From contig OZ244055.1 of NCBI GenBank assembly GCA_965214975.1, positions 186,001-250,000 of the forward strand: a stretch of DNA of 64,000 bases, given 5' to 3'. Position 1 is the first letter of the stretch; every line of letters starts with the position of its first letter. Shown in pieces: positions 44,504-52,755 of this stretch. The DNA is from JAJEBT01 sp965214975. GTDB lineage: Bacteria; Pseudomonadota; Alphaproteobacteria; MPNO01; UBA830. Made by a program: the position numbers and the translations under genes. The notes under the pieces are model-generated. The model worked only from the letters and a program-made list of their open reading frames with translations. It did not search any database and had not been told where the DNA came from.

Positions 44504-45988
44504 TCACGCGGGGCTGAACTGGCCGTGCAGGCCGAGCGGCAGCGGGTAGGGCAGCCAGGCGCGGGCCACGGGCCCGTCGGACACGCGGCGGGCATCGAAC
44601 ACCGCGACGCCGCTGACGCCGCGCTTCCAAGCGAGAAAGCCTCCCACCAGCCAGCCGTCGTCTTCCGCCGCCGCGTCCGGAAACGGCACGAAGACGTGCT
44701 CCTCGGCGATGAAGCCGTCCCCGAAGTCGAAACCCGCGACGCCGCCGCCCTCGAGGTCGCGCTTCTCGACCGACCTCAGGAACCATGCGGCCCCCGATGC
44801 GGTTCCCAGCGTGTAGACGTAACGGTTGCGGCGCCCGGCCACGGCGGGCGCGACGCGGGGAAACTCCGCCTCCCGGCCCCGCTCCAGCAACTCGGCGCGG
44901 CCGTTCGGGCGGAGCGCGAAAGCGGCGTAGCGCGGGTTTCCGGCCGGATGCAGCTCGTCCCGCATGACGTCGCGCAGAACCGACGTGACGAGCGTCGCGT
45001 CGGAGGCCAGGCAATGGTCGAAGCGGATCGTTCCGTCGGCCTCCTCCCACCCGTTGCCGTGGTGGAAACCGAACCCCGCCGGCAGCTGCGTCCAGCGCCT
45101 GTCCGCGAAGTCGTCCTTCGACACCACGAGAACGCGGGTTCCCAGCTCCGGTTCCCAGACGTGGGAATCGAGAACCGTGTCGCCGGCGCCGTGGCGATGG
45201 ACGAACGGCGGCATCACGACGACCAGGCGGCGGCGCGTGACCACGAAATCGTGCACCATGCTCATCGGCGCCACCGGGACGGCGGCGGTCTTGACCGGGC
45301 GGCCGTCCGCCGAGACGTGGTAGAGCAGGAGCGTGGGTCTCGGCAGCGGCGCGTAGCCGAAAGCCCAGAGAGTGCCGTCGGCGTCGATCTTCGGATGCGC
45401 GGTGAACGGCAGCCCCTGCAGGCCGTCGCCCCATGACTTGAAGCCGGTCCACGCCAGCGTCTCCCGGTCGAGGAGGCTTGCCGAGCCGCCTTCCCAGAGC
45501 GCCATCAGTTCGCCGTGGTGATCGAGAACCGAGATGTTGGCGGCGTTCATGTCGTCGGCGCGGCGCAGGGGCGGACCGTTCCCGACCGGGGTCGCGAAGG
45601 CCGGATAGAGGCGCTTGCCCGCCGCGTCCTCCCGGCGCAGCTTCGGCGTCGCGATCATGCGCGCGCGGTGGGAGACGCGGCCGCCCGCGAAGCGGAACTC
45701 CTGCATCATGCCGTCGCCGTCGAACCAGTGACGGTAGCGGAGGCCGTGGCGGAAGTGGGCCGCCGGGCCGTTGCGCCACAGGACGCCCTGCAGGCCGCTC
45801 GGCAACTCTCCCTCGACGACCAGTTCCGCGCAGTCCAAGCGGTCGGTCCGGGGCGTCCGCCAGCCCAGGAACCGGGGGTCTCCGGCATGCTCCGGCGCCG
45901 GGGCGTCGCCGGCGCCGGCGACGCGCGCCGCCGGCGCCGCCAGGGCCGCCGCGGCCGAGGCGGCGAGAAACTCCCTGCGGGCGAGCAC
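44504..45988 (-). CDS. Carotenoid oxygenase family protein with Tat-like signal
   Basis: 494 residues. The N-terminus ARREFLAASAAAALAAPAA has a twin-Arg motif, so export as a folded metalloprotein is likely. The four iron-binding His of carotenoid cleavage oxygenases are in TAHPKIDADG, SMVHDFVVT, FHHGNGWEE and the C-terminal GLHGQFSPA. Early motifs GVLWRNGPAAHF and WFDGDGMMQEFRF also fit. It cleaves a conjugated double bond in carotenoids, stilbenes or lignin-type compounds; the substrate is unknown. It is followed on the minus strand only by IS debris; the DUF2141 gene lies 3 bp upstream and both likely form one operon. Confidence 0.93.
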   Translation of the reverse strand: MLARREFLAASAAAALAAPAARVAGAGDAPAPEHAGDPRFLGWRTPRTDRLDCAELVVEGELPSGLQGVLWRNGPAAHFRHGLRYRHWFDGDGMMQEFRFAGGRVSHRARMIATPKLRREDAAGKRLYPAFATPVGNGPPLRRADDMNAANISVLDHHGELMALWEGGSASLLDRETLAWTGFKSWGDGLQGLPFTAHPKIDADGTLWAFGYAPLPRPTLLLYHVSADGRPVKTAAVPVAPMSMVHDFVVTRRRLVVVMPPFVHRHGAGDTVLDSHVWEPELGTRVLVVSKDDFADRRWTQLPAGFGFHHGNGWEEADGTIRFDHCLASDATLVTSVLRDVMRDELHPAGNPRYAAFALRPNGRAELLERGREAEFPRVAPAVAGRRNRYVYTLGTASGAAWFLRSVEKRDLEGGGVAGFDFGDGFIAEEHVFVPFPDAAAEDDGWLVGGFLAWKRGVSGVAVFDARRVSDGPVARAWLPYPLPLGLHGQFSPA

Positions 45989-45991
45989 CGC

Positions 45992-46423
45992 CTAGTATCC
46001 CAGATTGACGGTGATGGAGACCGGCTTGTCGCCGACCTCGACCGACGCCTCGGCGAACTCTGGAGGATTCATGAAGCCCATGGCGTCGTTGGCGAATCCG
46101 TAGCCCTCGACGGGCTGGCCGATCAGGTTGGTGTCCAGTTCGCCGTTGCCGTTCTCGTCGTGGTGGACGGCGACGGCGTAGCGGCCCGCGGGCAGGCCGG
46201 CGAACACGACCTGCAGGCTGCCGATTCGGGCCTGCCGCCAGCTGCCGGCGATCATGCCGTTCTCCCCGGGAAACCGGACGCCGGCGGTCTCTGCGTGCAG
46301 GCCGACGTTCACGGTGCCGTCGGCCGAACGGATGCCGCCGACCTCGACCGACAGATCCCCGGCGGCGGCCGGCGCCGTCAGAAGGACGGCGGACAGCAGC
46401 GATATCCCGCAAATGATTCTCAC
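45992..46423 (-). CDS. DUF2141 family secreted protein
   Basis: 143 residues with a signal peptide (MRIICGISLLSAVLLTAPAAAG). The DUF2141 pattern is present: LSVEVGGIRSADGTVNVGLHA, LPAGRYAVAVHHDENGNGELDTNLIGQPVEGYGFANDA. Function is unknown; family members are periplasmic or secreted beta-sandwich proteins. It precedes the carotenoid oxygenase by 3 bp (tight operon), an association I recall from other proteobacteria but cannot verify here. Confidence 0.88.
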   Translation of the reverse strand: MRIICGISLLSAVLLTAPAAAGDLSVEVGGIRSADGTVNVGLHAETAGVRFPGENGMIAGSWRQARIGSLQVVFAGLPAGRYAVAVHHDENGNGELDTNLIGQPVEGYGFANDAMGFMNPPEFAEASVEVGDKPVSITVNLGY

Positions 46424-46664
46424 GATGCGTCTCCAGGCGGTTGTTGCAGGCCCGGAGTCCTCGCGCCTTGCCGGTCGCGCGTCAAGAGGGCGAACCGTCC
46501 CCCAACCGTCCCGGGGCCGGGAGGTCCGGCGGGAAGGGCGGGCCGGCCGGGCGGCCGCGCCCGGCGGCGGCGCTCCCGCGCCGGGGGCCGCTTCGCCGCC
46601 GTCGAGACCCGCCGCTCCTCGCGGCCGGCCGTCGACGGGTTCAAGACCGGGGGGATCCGTGCTA

Positions 46665-46684
46665 CGCTCGGTCGCGACCGAGCG
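46665..46684. promoter_or_regulatory. Perfect 20-bp palindrome just upstream of lptB
   Basis: CGCTCGGTCG followed directly by its reverse complement CGACCGAGCG, then TTCTTT, 23 bases before the lptB start. It could be an operator, or a compact terminator for anything read from the left. A TACGCT hexamer at 46663-46668 overlaps it and could be a -10 element. Confidence 0.5.
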
Positions 46685-46707
46685 TTCTTTCGAGAGGTTT
46701 CCGTGCC

Positions 46708-47550
46708 TTGACCCGACGGTCTTCAGCCCCTCCGGACCCCCGGCGCGGATCCCCGGGCGCGCGGGAGCCGGCCAGCGGGGACGGCGCGGGCGACGGAGTC
46801 GCCGGCGGGCCGACGCTGGTCGCCGCCAGTTCCGGCCTGCAGCTGCACAGCGTCGGCAAGTTCTTCGGGCGCAAGCCCGTGCTCAGGGACGTCGGCATCG
46901 ACCTCGGGCGCGGCGAGGTCGTCGGCCTCCTGGGACCGAACGGGGCCGGCAAGACCACCAGCTTCTACATCGCGACCGGGCTGGTCGCGCCCGACTACGG
47001 TTCGGTGACGCTCGACGGCCACGACGTCACCACCCTCCCCATGCACCGCCGCGCGCGCCTCGGCATCGGCTATCTGCCGCAGGAAGCCTCGATCTTCCGG
47101 GGCCTGACCGTCGAGAACAACATCCGCGCCGTCCTCGAGGTGACCGAGGGCAATCCCGACAGGCGGGAGGAGCGCCTCGAGGCCCTCATGGGAGAGTTCT
47201 CCATAAGCCATCTCGCGCGGACGCCGGCACTCTCGCTGTCCGGCGGCGAGCGGCGGCGCGTCGAGATCGCCCGCGCCCTCGCGGCCAGCCCCAGCTACAT
47301 GCTTCTCGACGAGCCCCTCGCGGGGATCGACCCGATCGCGGTCGACGGCATCTGCAGCCTCGTCATCCAGCTCCGCGAGCGCGGCCTCGGCATCCTGATC
47401 ACCGACCACAACGTGCGCGACACCCTGGCGATCGTCGACCGCGCCTACATCCTCCACGCCGGCACCGTGCTGATGCGCGGCACGCCCGAGGAGATCATCG
47501 ATCACGACGATGTCCGGCGGGTCTATCTCGGCGACAGGGTCCGGCTCTAG
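46708..47550 (+). CDS. lptB: LPS export ABC transporter ATP-binding protein LptB
   Basis: 280 residues from TTG 46708, chosen because no ATG or GTG occurs in frame before the domain and GAGAGG lies upstream. Walker A GLLGPNGAGKTTSFYIATGLV, signature LSLSGGERRRVEIARAL, Walker B YMLLDEPLAGIDPIAV and H-loop ITDHNVRDTL are textbook LptB. The N-terminal roughly 40 residues are a Pro/Gly-rich extension. It powers lipopolysaccharide export with LptFG. It should follow lptA directly; a 12-kb foreign block intervenes, so it must have its own promoter. It overlaps rpoN by 41 bp. Confidence 0.93.
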   Translation: MTRRSSAPPDPRRGSPGAREPASGDGAGDGVAGGPTLVAASSGLQLHSVGKFFGRKPVLRDVGIDLGRGEVVGLLGPNGAGKTTSFYIATGLVAPDYGSVTLDGHDVTTLPMHRRARLGIGYLPQEASIFRGLTVENNIRAVLEVTEGNPDRREERLEALMGEFSISHLARTPALSLSGGERRRVEIARALAASPSYMLLDEPLAGIDPIAVDGICSLVIQLRERGLGILITDHNVRDTLAIVDRAYILHAGTVLMRGTPEEIIDHDDVRRVYLGDRVRL

Positions 47551-48925
47551 CGGCGCCGCCGGGCCGGCGCCGGGCGCGTCCCTCGGCGGGCGGGTCGCGC
47601 CGCGCCTGACGGCGGCGGCGATGCCGCGGTTCCGCCTGCTGTGCCTCCGGCTTCTGCGGATGCCCGGCGCCGAACTGTTCGCGCATGCCGCCCGCGAACT
47701 CGACCGCAACGCCTTTCTCGAGGATCCGCAGGGCTCCGTCCGCCGCGCCCTCGAGCGCGGGGCGGCTCGCGCCCCCGCGGCGGCTTCCGAAGGTCCGGAC
47801 ATCGAGAGCGTCGCCCAGCCGGGACCGTCGCTCCGGGACCATCTGGCGCGCCAGGTCAACGCGGATTTCCGGAACCCGGCGGAACGCGGGATCGCGCTCC
47901 GGCTCGTCGGCATGCTCGACGAGAACGGGCGGCTGGACGAGGATCCGGCGTCGGTCGCCGCCGGTCTCGGCCGCGGCGCCGAAGAGGTCGAGACGGTCCT
48001 CGGCAAGTGCCGCGCGCTCGATCCGGCGGGCGTGTTCGCGCGGTCCCTCGGCGACTGCCTCGCCATCCAGCTCGACCGCAAGGGACGGCTCGACGGCGCC
48101 GTCCGGACCGTTCTCGACAATCTCGAACTGCTCGCCGAGCGCGACTTCGCGCGCCTCGGCGCGCTCTCGGGCCTCGGGGAGGCCGAGCTTCTGGAACGGA
48201 TCGCGGAAATCACGGCCCTCGATCCGCGGCCGGCCTCGGGCTTCGGGCACCACGTCGCGCCCGCGGTCGTCCCGGACGTGCGCGTGCGCCGCGTCCGCGG
48301 CGTCTGGCGCGCCGAGCTCGAGGACGGCGCCGTGCCGGCGGTCGCGGTCGACCGCGACCACTACGCGCGGATGCGCCGGCGCCTGCGCGCCGGCGAGGAC
48401 CGGGAGTTCGTCCGCGGACAGCTGCGCTCCGCGGACTGGCTGGTCCGCGCCATCGACCGCCGGGGCGCGACGCTCCTCAGGGTGGCCGCCGAAGCCGTCT
48501 CCCGCCAGGAGGCGTTCCTCGAGCACGGCCCGGCGCGCCTCGAGCCGCTGACGATGCGGACCGTGGCCGCCGCCGTCGGCATGCACGAAAGCACGGTCGG
48601 CCGGGCCGTGGCCCACAAGTATCTCGCGACCGAGGACGGCGTGTTCGAGATGCGGCGGCTGTTCGCGGCCGGCCTCCGGCGGGGGAACCGTTCGGCCGAG
48701 GCCGTCCGCGAGCGCATCCGGGCGATCGTCGCCGCGGAAACCGACGCGACGACCGACGACGGGATCGCGGCGGCGCTCGGGGCGGAAGGGATCGGGATCG
48801 CGCGGCGCACCGTCGCCAAGTACCGGGAGGAAATGCGGATCCCGTCCTCGTCCCGCCGCCGCCGGATGCGGCGCGCCGCCGCGGGGGCCGCGCGCAGGGC
48901 CGGTTTCCTGCCTGGCGACGGGTGA
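47510..48925 (+). CDS. rpoN: RNA polymerase sigma-54 factor
   Basis: 471 residues. The C-terminal RpoN box ARRTVAKYREE is intact, preceded by the HTH region MRTVAAAVGMHESTVGRAVAHKYLATEDGVFEMRRLF. The N-terminal activator region is atypical: PRLTAAAMPRFRLLCLRLLRMPGAELFAHAARELDRN replaces the usual Gln-rich TPQLQQAIKLLQLS.LEL. The last codons (AGFLPGDG-stop) lie inside the first copy of the dispersed repeat that begins at about 48902, so the native end may have been replaced. It normally precedes hpf and ptsN. Confidence 0.93.
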   Translation: MSGGSISATGSGSSGAAGPAPGASLGGRVAPRLTAAAMPRFRLLCLRLLRMPGAELFAHAARELDRNAFLEDPQGSVRRALERGAARAPAAASEGPDIESVAQPGPSLRDHLARQVNADFRNPAERGIALRLVGMLDENGRLDEDPASVAAGLGRGAEEVETVLGKCRALDPAGVFARSLGDCLAIQLDRKGRLDGAVRTVLDNLELLAERDFARLGALSGLGEAELLERIAEITALDPRPASGFGHHVAPAVVPDVRVRRVRGVWRAELEDGAVPAVAVDRDHYARMRRRLRAGEDREFVRGQLRSADWLVRAIDRRGATLLRVAAEAVSRQEAFLEHGPARLEPLTMRTVAAAVGMHESTVGRAVAHKYLATEDGVFEMRRLFAAGLRRGNRSAEAVRERIRAIVAAETDATTDDGIAAALGAEGIGIARRTVAKYREEMRIPSSSRRRRMRRAAAGAARRAGFLPGDG

Positions 48926-49075
48926 ACGGGGCCTGTCCGGCGGGGCGTTCGGGAACGCGTTTCGTCGTCCGGGCGCCGGTTCGTGCCCCGGGAACAGGAC
49001 GTGAGAACGGCACAGGATCCTGATCGCGTGGCAGGCGGATCCGCACCCGTCTCCGGCGCTCGGTCACGACAAAAA
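48902..49075 (+). repeat. Dispersed intergenic repeat, copy 1
   Basis: Begins GGTTTCCTGCCTGGCGACGG, continues through GCCTGTCCGGCGGGGCGTTC and GGCAGGCGGATCCGCACCC, and ends CTCGGTCACGACAAAAAA. It supplies the stop codon of rpoN and lies 140 bp upstream of the Rpn-type gene. Confidence 0.85.
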
Positions 49076-49215
49076 AATTTTTCCCCAAGGATCCATATAT
49101 TCCTCTTGTATTCCCTTTTCATACATGCTACGAACCAATGTCGAGACAGCGAGACAGCGAGACAGCGAGACCGCAAGGCCGCGCCGACGTGGCGGGGCGT
49201 TTCCGAGGGGGCACC

Positions 49216-50148
49216 ATGGCCGATCTGACGACACCGCACGACCGGTTGTTCCGGGCCCTTTCGCAGGATCCGCTGATGGCGGACCGGATGATCCGCGACC
49301 TGCTTCCCGCCGCGTACACGGCCCACTTCTCCGACAGGCCGGCGCGGCCGGCGGACGGGACCTTCCTCGACGACGAACTCCGGGCCCTCCACAGCGACGG
49401 CCTGTACGAGGTGGACCTGCTCCGGGGGACGCCGTCCACCGCCTACGTCCTTCTCGAGCACAAGAGCACCGCCGAGCGGAAAACGCGCTTCCAGATCGCG
49501 CACTACATGATGGCTCTCTGGGACCGCATCGAGCGCCAGCGTGACGCGCAGCCCTTGCCGCTGGTCATCCCCCTGGTCGTCTATCACGGCAGCGGGCGAT
49601 GGAATGTGCCGACCTCGCTGCCGGGCATGGACGACGCGCCCGGGGAACTGTCGTCGCTCGCGAGAAACCTGTCCTGCGTCGTGTGCAACCTCGGGGACAT
49701 TCCGTTCGAGCGGCTTTCGGAGGATGCGCTTCTGCGGGCGGGGCTGGGCGCGCTGAAGCTCTCCTCGGCCGGACGGATGCCGGGGGAGGTTCTGCGCGAC
49801 ATCCTGGAGAGCCTTTCCAGCCCCGACGGGAACCACTTGCTTGGACAGCAGATCTGGCACTATGTTTCCGTTGTCCACGACCTTGATCGTGCCGAGGTCG
49901 ACGAGTTGATGCCGAAGGGCGAATCGCACTTGAAGGAGGTCATCATGCCGACACTGGCGGAGACGTGGCGTGCCGAGGGCGTGGCCAAGATGCTGCGCAT
50001 CGGGCTGGAACGGCGTTTCGGCGAACTGCCGCCGGAGGCGGAGGCGCGGATCGACGCCGCGACTTCCGAGGAGCTGGAGATCTGGGGCGCGAAGGCGTTC
50101 GACGCGGGAACGCTGGACGAGGTCTTCGAGAGCGTCCCGCTGCATTGA
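49216..50148 (+). CDS. Rpn family recombination-promoting nuclease / putative transposase (PD-(D/E)XK)
   Basis: 310 residues from ATG 49216 with GAGGGGG upstream. The family start is HDRLFRALSQDPLMADRMIRDLLP. The nuclease core is YEVDLLRG (Asp) followed by AYVLLEHKSTAERKTRFQIAHYMMALW (E-x-K as EHK), then VIPLVVYHGSGRW. Rpn proteins promote RecA-independent recombination (family knowledge). The gene occupies the place of hpf between rpoN and ptsN. A 9-bp tandem repeat (GAGACAGCG, about 3 copies, 49143-49170) precedes it and can be read in frame as an alternative N-terminal extension from 49138. Confidence 0.88.
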   Translation: MADLTTPHDRLFRALSQDPLMADRMIRDLLPAAYTAHFSDRPARPADGTFLDDELRALHSDGLYEVDLLRGTPSTAYVLLEHKSTAERKTRFQIAHYMMALWDRIERQRDAQPLPLVIPLVVYHGSGRWNVPTSLPGMDDAPGELSSLARNLSCVVCNLGDIPFERLSEDALLRAGLGALKLSSAGRMPGEVLRDILESLSSPDGNHLLGQQIWHYVSVVHDLDRAEVDELMPKGESHLKEVIMPTLAETWRAEGVAKMLRIGLERRFGELPPEAEARIDAATSEELEIWGAKAFDAGTLDEVFESVPLH

Positions 50149-50185
50149 GCGGCGCCCGCGTTCGCGACCGGCGTCCGGCGAAGCG

Positions 50186-50207
50186 GGAGTTTCCGGCCGG
50201 AAACTCC
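50186..50207. repeat. Perfect 22-bp palindrome downstream of the Rpn gene
   Basis: GGAGTTTCCGG followed directly by CCGGAAACTCC, 38 bp after the Rpn stop. There is no T-run, so it may be a binding site or recombination site rather than a terminator. Confidence 0.6.
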
Positions 50208-50255
50208 GCAGGCCCGGGGCGTGGCGGCAACCGCCGTTCGGGAGCGGGGGACACG

Positions 50256-50293
50256 ATCATGCCGACACTGGCGAAGACGTGGCGTGCCGGGGA
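50256..50293 (+). pseudogene. 38-bp scrap of a second Rpn gene
   Basis: ATCATGCCGACACTGGCG-A-AGACGTGGCGTGCCG repeats 49942-49979 of the intact Rpn gene with two mismatches (residues IMPTLAETWRAEG). It lies 21 bp upstream of dispersed repeat copy 2, so a second Rpn gene probably stood here and was deleted. Confidence 0.7.
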
Positions 50294-50313
50294 CGGGGCG
50301 CAGGGCGTCAGTG

Positions 50314-50471
50314 CCGGTTTCCTGTCCGGCGCCGGATGAACCGGGTCTGCCCGGCGGGTCGTTCGGGAGCGAATTCTGTCGTCCGGACATCGGTTCGATC
50401 CCCGGGAGGCAGCTCCTGATCGCGCGGCAGGCGGATCCGCACCCGCCACCGGCACTCGGTCACGACAAAAA
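50314..50471 (+). repeat. Dispersed intergenic repeat, copy 2
   Basis: Begins CCGGTTTCCTGTCCGGCG, contains TCTGCCCGGCGGGTCGTTCG and GGCAGGCGGATCCGCACCC, and ends CTCGGTCACGACAAAAA. Same orientation as the other copies; about 130 bp upstream of ptsN. Confidence 0.85.
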
Positions 50472-50598
50472 TGCTCTTCGGTCCGCGCGGGAACGGCCCT
50501 TGATGGCGCACCGCGCAGTGCTATGCTGCGCGGTTCCGGTGGCAGCCGGCACGCGCGTTCCGGAGCCGCCGCCCGGCCGGAACGGAAGGACGGGGGAG

Positions 50599-51063
50599 AT
50601 GGAGATCACCGACATTCTCGGACGCGGCGGGGTCGTCCTGTCGCTCAAGGCCAGGAGCAAGCGCCAGATCCTCGAGGAACTCGCCGACCGCGCCGCGGGC
50701 GCGACCGGGCTCCAGGCCAGGGAGGTTTTCGACGTCCTGTGCGAGCGCGAGCGCCTCGGCACGACCGGCGTCGGCGCCGGGGTCGCGGTGCCGCACGGCA
50801 AGCTCGCGGGCCTCGACAGGCTCTACGCCTGCTTCGCCCGCCTCGACGACCCGGTGGATTTCGACGCCGTCGACGACGAGCCCGTCGACCTGGTCTTCCT
50901 CCTGCTCGCTCCCGACGCCGAGACGGCCGACCATCTCAAGGTGCTGGGCCGGATCTCGAGGGTGCTCAGGGACCGCGCCACCTGCGACCGGCTGCGGTCG
51001 GCGCCGAACGAGGACATGATCCACGAGCTGCTGGCCGGCCGCTCCAGGACCAGGGCCGCCTGA
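50599..51063 (+). CDS. ptsN: PTS IIA-like nitrogen-regulatory protein PtsN
   Basis: 154 residues from ATG 50599 (RBS GGGGGAG). The phosphorylated His lies in GVAVPHGKLAGLDRLYACFARLDDPVDFDAVDDEPVDLVFLLLAP, which closely matches EIIA-Ntr. It receives phosphate from NPr and adjusts nitrogen, potassium and sigma-54-linked functions. It is separated from rpoN by 1.7 kb holding the Rpn gene and two repeats; hpf, normally between them, is not in the window. Confidence 0.95.
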   Translation: MEITDILGRGGVVLSLKARSKRQILEELADRAAGATGLQAREVFDVLCERERLGTTGVGAGVAVPHGKLAGLDRLYACFARLDDPVDFDAVDDEPVDLVFLLLAPDAETADHLKVLGRISRVLRDRATCDRLRSAPNEDMIHELLAGRSRTRAA

Positions 51064-51080
51064 ACGCCGCCGGTGCGCCG

Positions 51081-51290
51081 TCAGTGCACGCTGAAGGGCG
51101 TGAGGTCGTGCTGGCTGATGACCGCGAGCGCGACGTCCCTGCCGCTGTCGACGGTGGCGAGGGGGGTGCCGTTGGCGGCGCAGATCGCGAAGCGCGTGCC
51201 GTCGGCGACCGGTCGCGCGTAGGCGATGCGGTCCATGCCCAGCATGGCGAAATCCCGGTCGGACATCGGCGCGTGGTCGTTCCCGAGCAT
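51081..51290 (-). CDS. DUF1150 family protein
   Basis: 69 residues: MLGMDRIAYARPVADGTRFAICAANGTPLATV and RDVALAVISQHDLTPFSVH match the alphaproteobacterial DUF1150 family over its whole length. Function unknown; relatives are often next to small heat-shock protein genes, which I do not see here. It converges on ptsN. Confidence 0.88.
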   Translation of the reverse strand: MLGNDHAPMSDRDFAMLGMDRIAYARPVADGTRFAICAANGTPLATVDSGRDVALAVISQHDLTPFSVH

Positions 51291-51426
51291 GGCCTTGCCT
51301 CCTCCTTCGCGGAGGCCGGGCGCGGGGCCGGTTCCCGCCGGGCGCCGGCGGAAGGCCGCGCCCGCCCTCCGGACAAGGTGATATGGGTGGGGCGCCGGCG
51401 GTTTTCAAGCCGCCCGCGGGCCCGGC

Positions 51427-52134
51427 TCATCCGGCCCGGCGGGCGAGATGCTCCCAGGCGCGCTCGATCGCGAGCGGGCCGGTCAGGGTCTCCGGGGCGA
51501 GGGCGGTCTCGCCCGGGCTCAGGTACCGGACGTTTCCCAGCGCCTCCGCCTGAAGCTGCACGCGGGCGTTGACCTGGGTGTAGACGGCGGTCAGCACGGC
51601 CTCGCGGATCCCCGGCCCGGCGACCGCGCAGCCGTGGCCCCGCATCAGGACCACGGAGGCGCCCCCGAGCGTCTCGGCGAGGCTTCGCCCCTGTTCCATC
51701 GTGGTCACCAGGAGGCTGGTGTCGCCGAACCGGTCCGCGATGTCCCACACCGGGACCGAAGCTCCCATGACCGCCGCCACGTGCAGGAGCGGGCGCAGGG
51801 GCGCGCCGGTGACGGCGAACGGGATCACCGCCTCGGAATGGTTGTGGACCACCGAGCCGACGTCGGGCCGCGCCTCCAGGATCGCGCCGTGGATGTGACG
51901 TTCCGCGTAGGGCTTGCGGCCGTCGCCGCCGACCGGCTCGCCGTCCAGCGTGAACTCCATGATGTCGTCGCGGGAGACGAGGCCCGGGCTCAGCGACCGC
52001 GACATCAGGTAGCGGTCGGGGCGCTCGGGCTGGCGCGCGCTGACATGCCCGAAGGCGTCGACCACGTTCTCGCGGGCGAGGATCCGGTTGGCGGCGACGA
52101 GGTCGCCCAGGACGTCCGCGGCGTTCGCCGTCAT
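51427..52134 (-). CDS. Class II aldolase/adducin family protein
   Basis: 235 residues. Domain motifs: NRILARENVVDAFGHVSARQP, the metal-binding HIHGAILEARPDVGSVVHNHSEAV (HxH and HNH) and VVLMRGHGCAVAG with the third His region. Members are fuculose-phosphate aldolase-like or decarboxylases; the substrate is not readable. ATG 52134 is chosen at the start of conserved sequence. A terminator-type hairpin and tRNA-Ala lie immediately upstream on the same strand. Confidence 0.9.
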   Translation of the reverse strand: MTANAADVLGDLVAANRILARENVVDAFGHVSARQPERPDRYLMSRSLSPGLVSRDDIMEFTLDGEPVGGDGRKPYAERHIHGAILEARPDVGSVVHNHSEAVIPFAVTGAPLRPLLHVAAVMGASVPVWDIADRFGDTSLLVTTMEQGRSLAETLGGASVVLMRGHGCAVAGPGIREAVLTAVYTQVNARVQLQAEALGNVRYLSPGETALAPETLTGPLAIERAWEHLARRAG

Positions 52135-52147
52135 GCGCCCGCGAAGG

Positions 52148-52176
52148 AAAGGCCCGGCCGCGGCGGCCGGGCCTTT
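52148..52176 (-). terminator. Intrinsic terminator downstream of tRNA-Ala
   Basis: AAAGGCCCGGCC (52148-52159) and GGCCGGGCCTTT (52165-52176) form a perfect 12-bp stem with a 5-base loop. It lies 9 bp after the tRNA 3' end on the minus strand and before the aldolase gene. Confidence 0.75.
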
Positions 52177-52184
52177 CGGCCGTC

Positions 52185-52260
<76 letters not shown>

Positions 52261-52388
52261 GTCGCGGACGCCGTTGCGGCTTCGACCGGCGCAGTCTAGC
52301 GCGCCGCCGCCGCCGCCGCAACCCGCGGACCGTCCGGTCGGGGCGATTCCACGCCCGGTTTGGTCGGCGCTTCGGGTTCCCGGCCGGG

Positions 52389-52550
52389 GCTGGTCTTTTG
52401 TCAGGCGACAGGTGAACCGGGCCTGTCCGGCGGGTCGTTCGGGAGCGCATTTCGTCGCCCGGGGGTCTGGTTCAGACCTCGGGAAGCGGATCCTGATCGC
52501 ATGGCAGGCGTATCCGCGCCCGCCACCGGCACTCGGTCACGACAAGAAAA
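52389..52550 (+). repeat. Dispersed intergenic repeat, copy 3
   Basis: Begins GCTGGTCTTTTGTCAGGCG, contains GCCTGTCCGGCGGGTCGTTC and GGCAGGCGTATCCGCGCCC, and ends CTCGGTCACGACAAGAAAA. It fills most of the 495-bp gap before the PDDEXK_9-type gene at 52756; the rest of that gap shows no gene. Confidence 0.85.
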
Positions 52551-52755
52551 CGTTCCTGTCCGGACCGGCCGCGATCGGCGAGCGTGGGATCGTCCCGGTC
52601 GCGCGACAGGAATTCCTTGAGTTCGCGGCCGCCTCCGCTAGAGTGGCCGGGCGGGTTGCCCGGCGCGTTCGCCCGCGATGGCGGCGCGCGGCAAGGGCGC
52701 GGTTCCGGCGCCCGCATCGGGCCGGCCGGAGGCGCGGCCCGGGAAAGGCCGGTTC

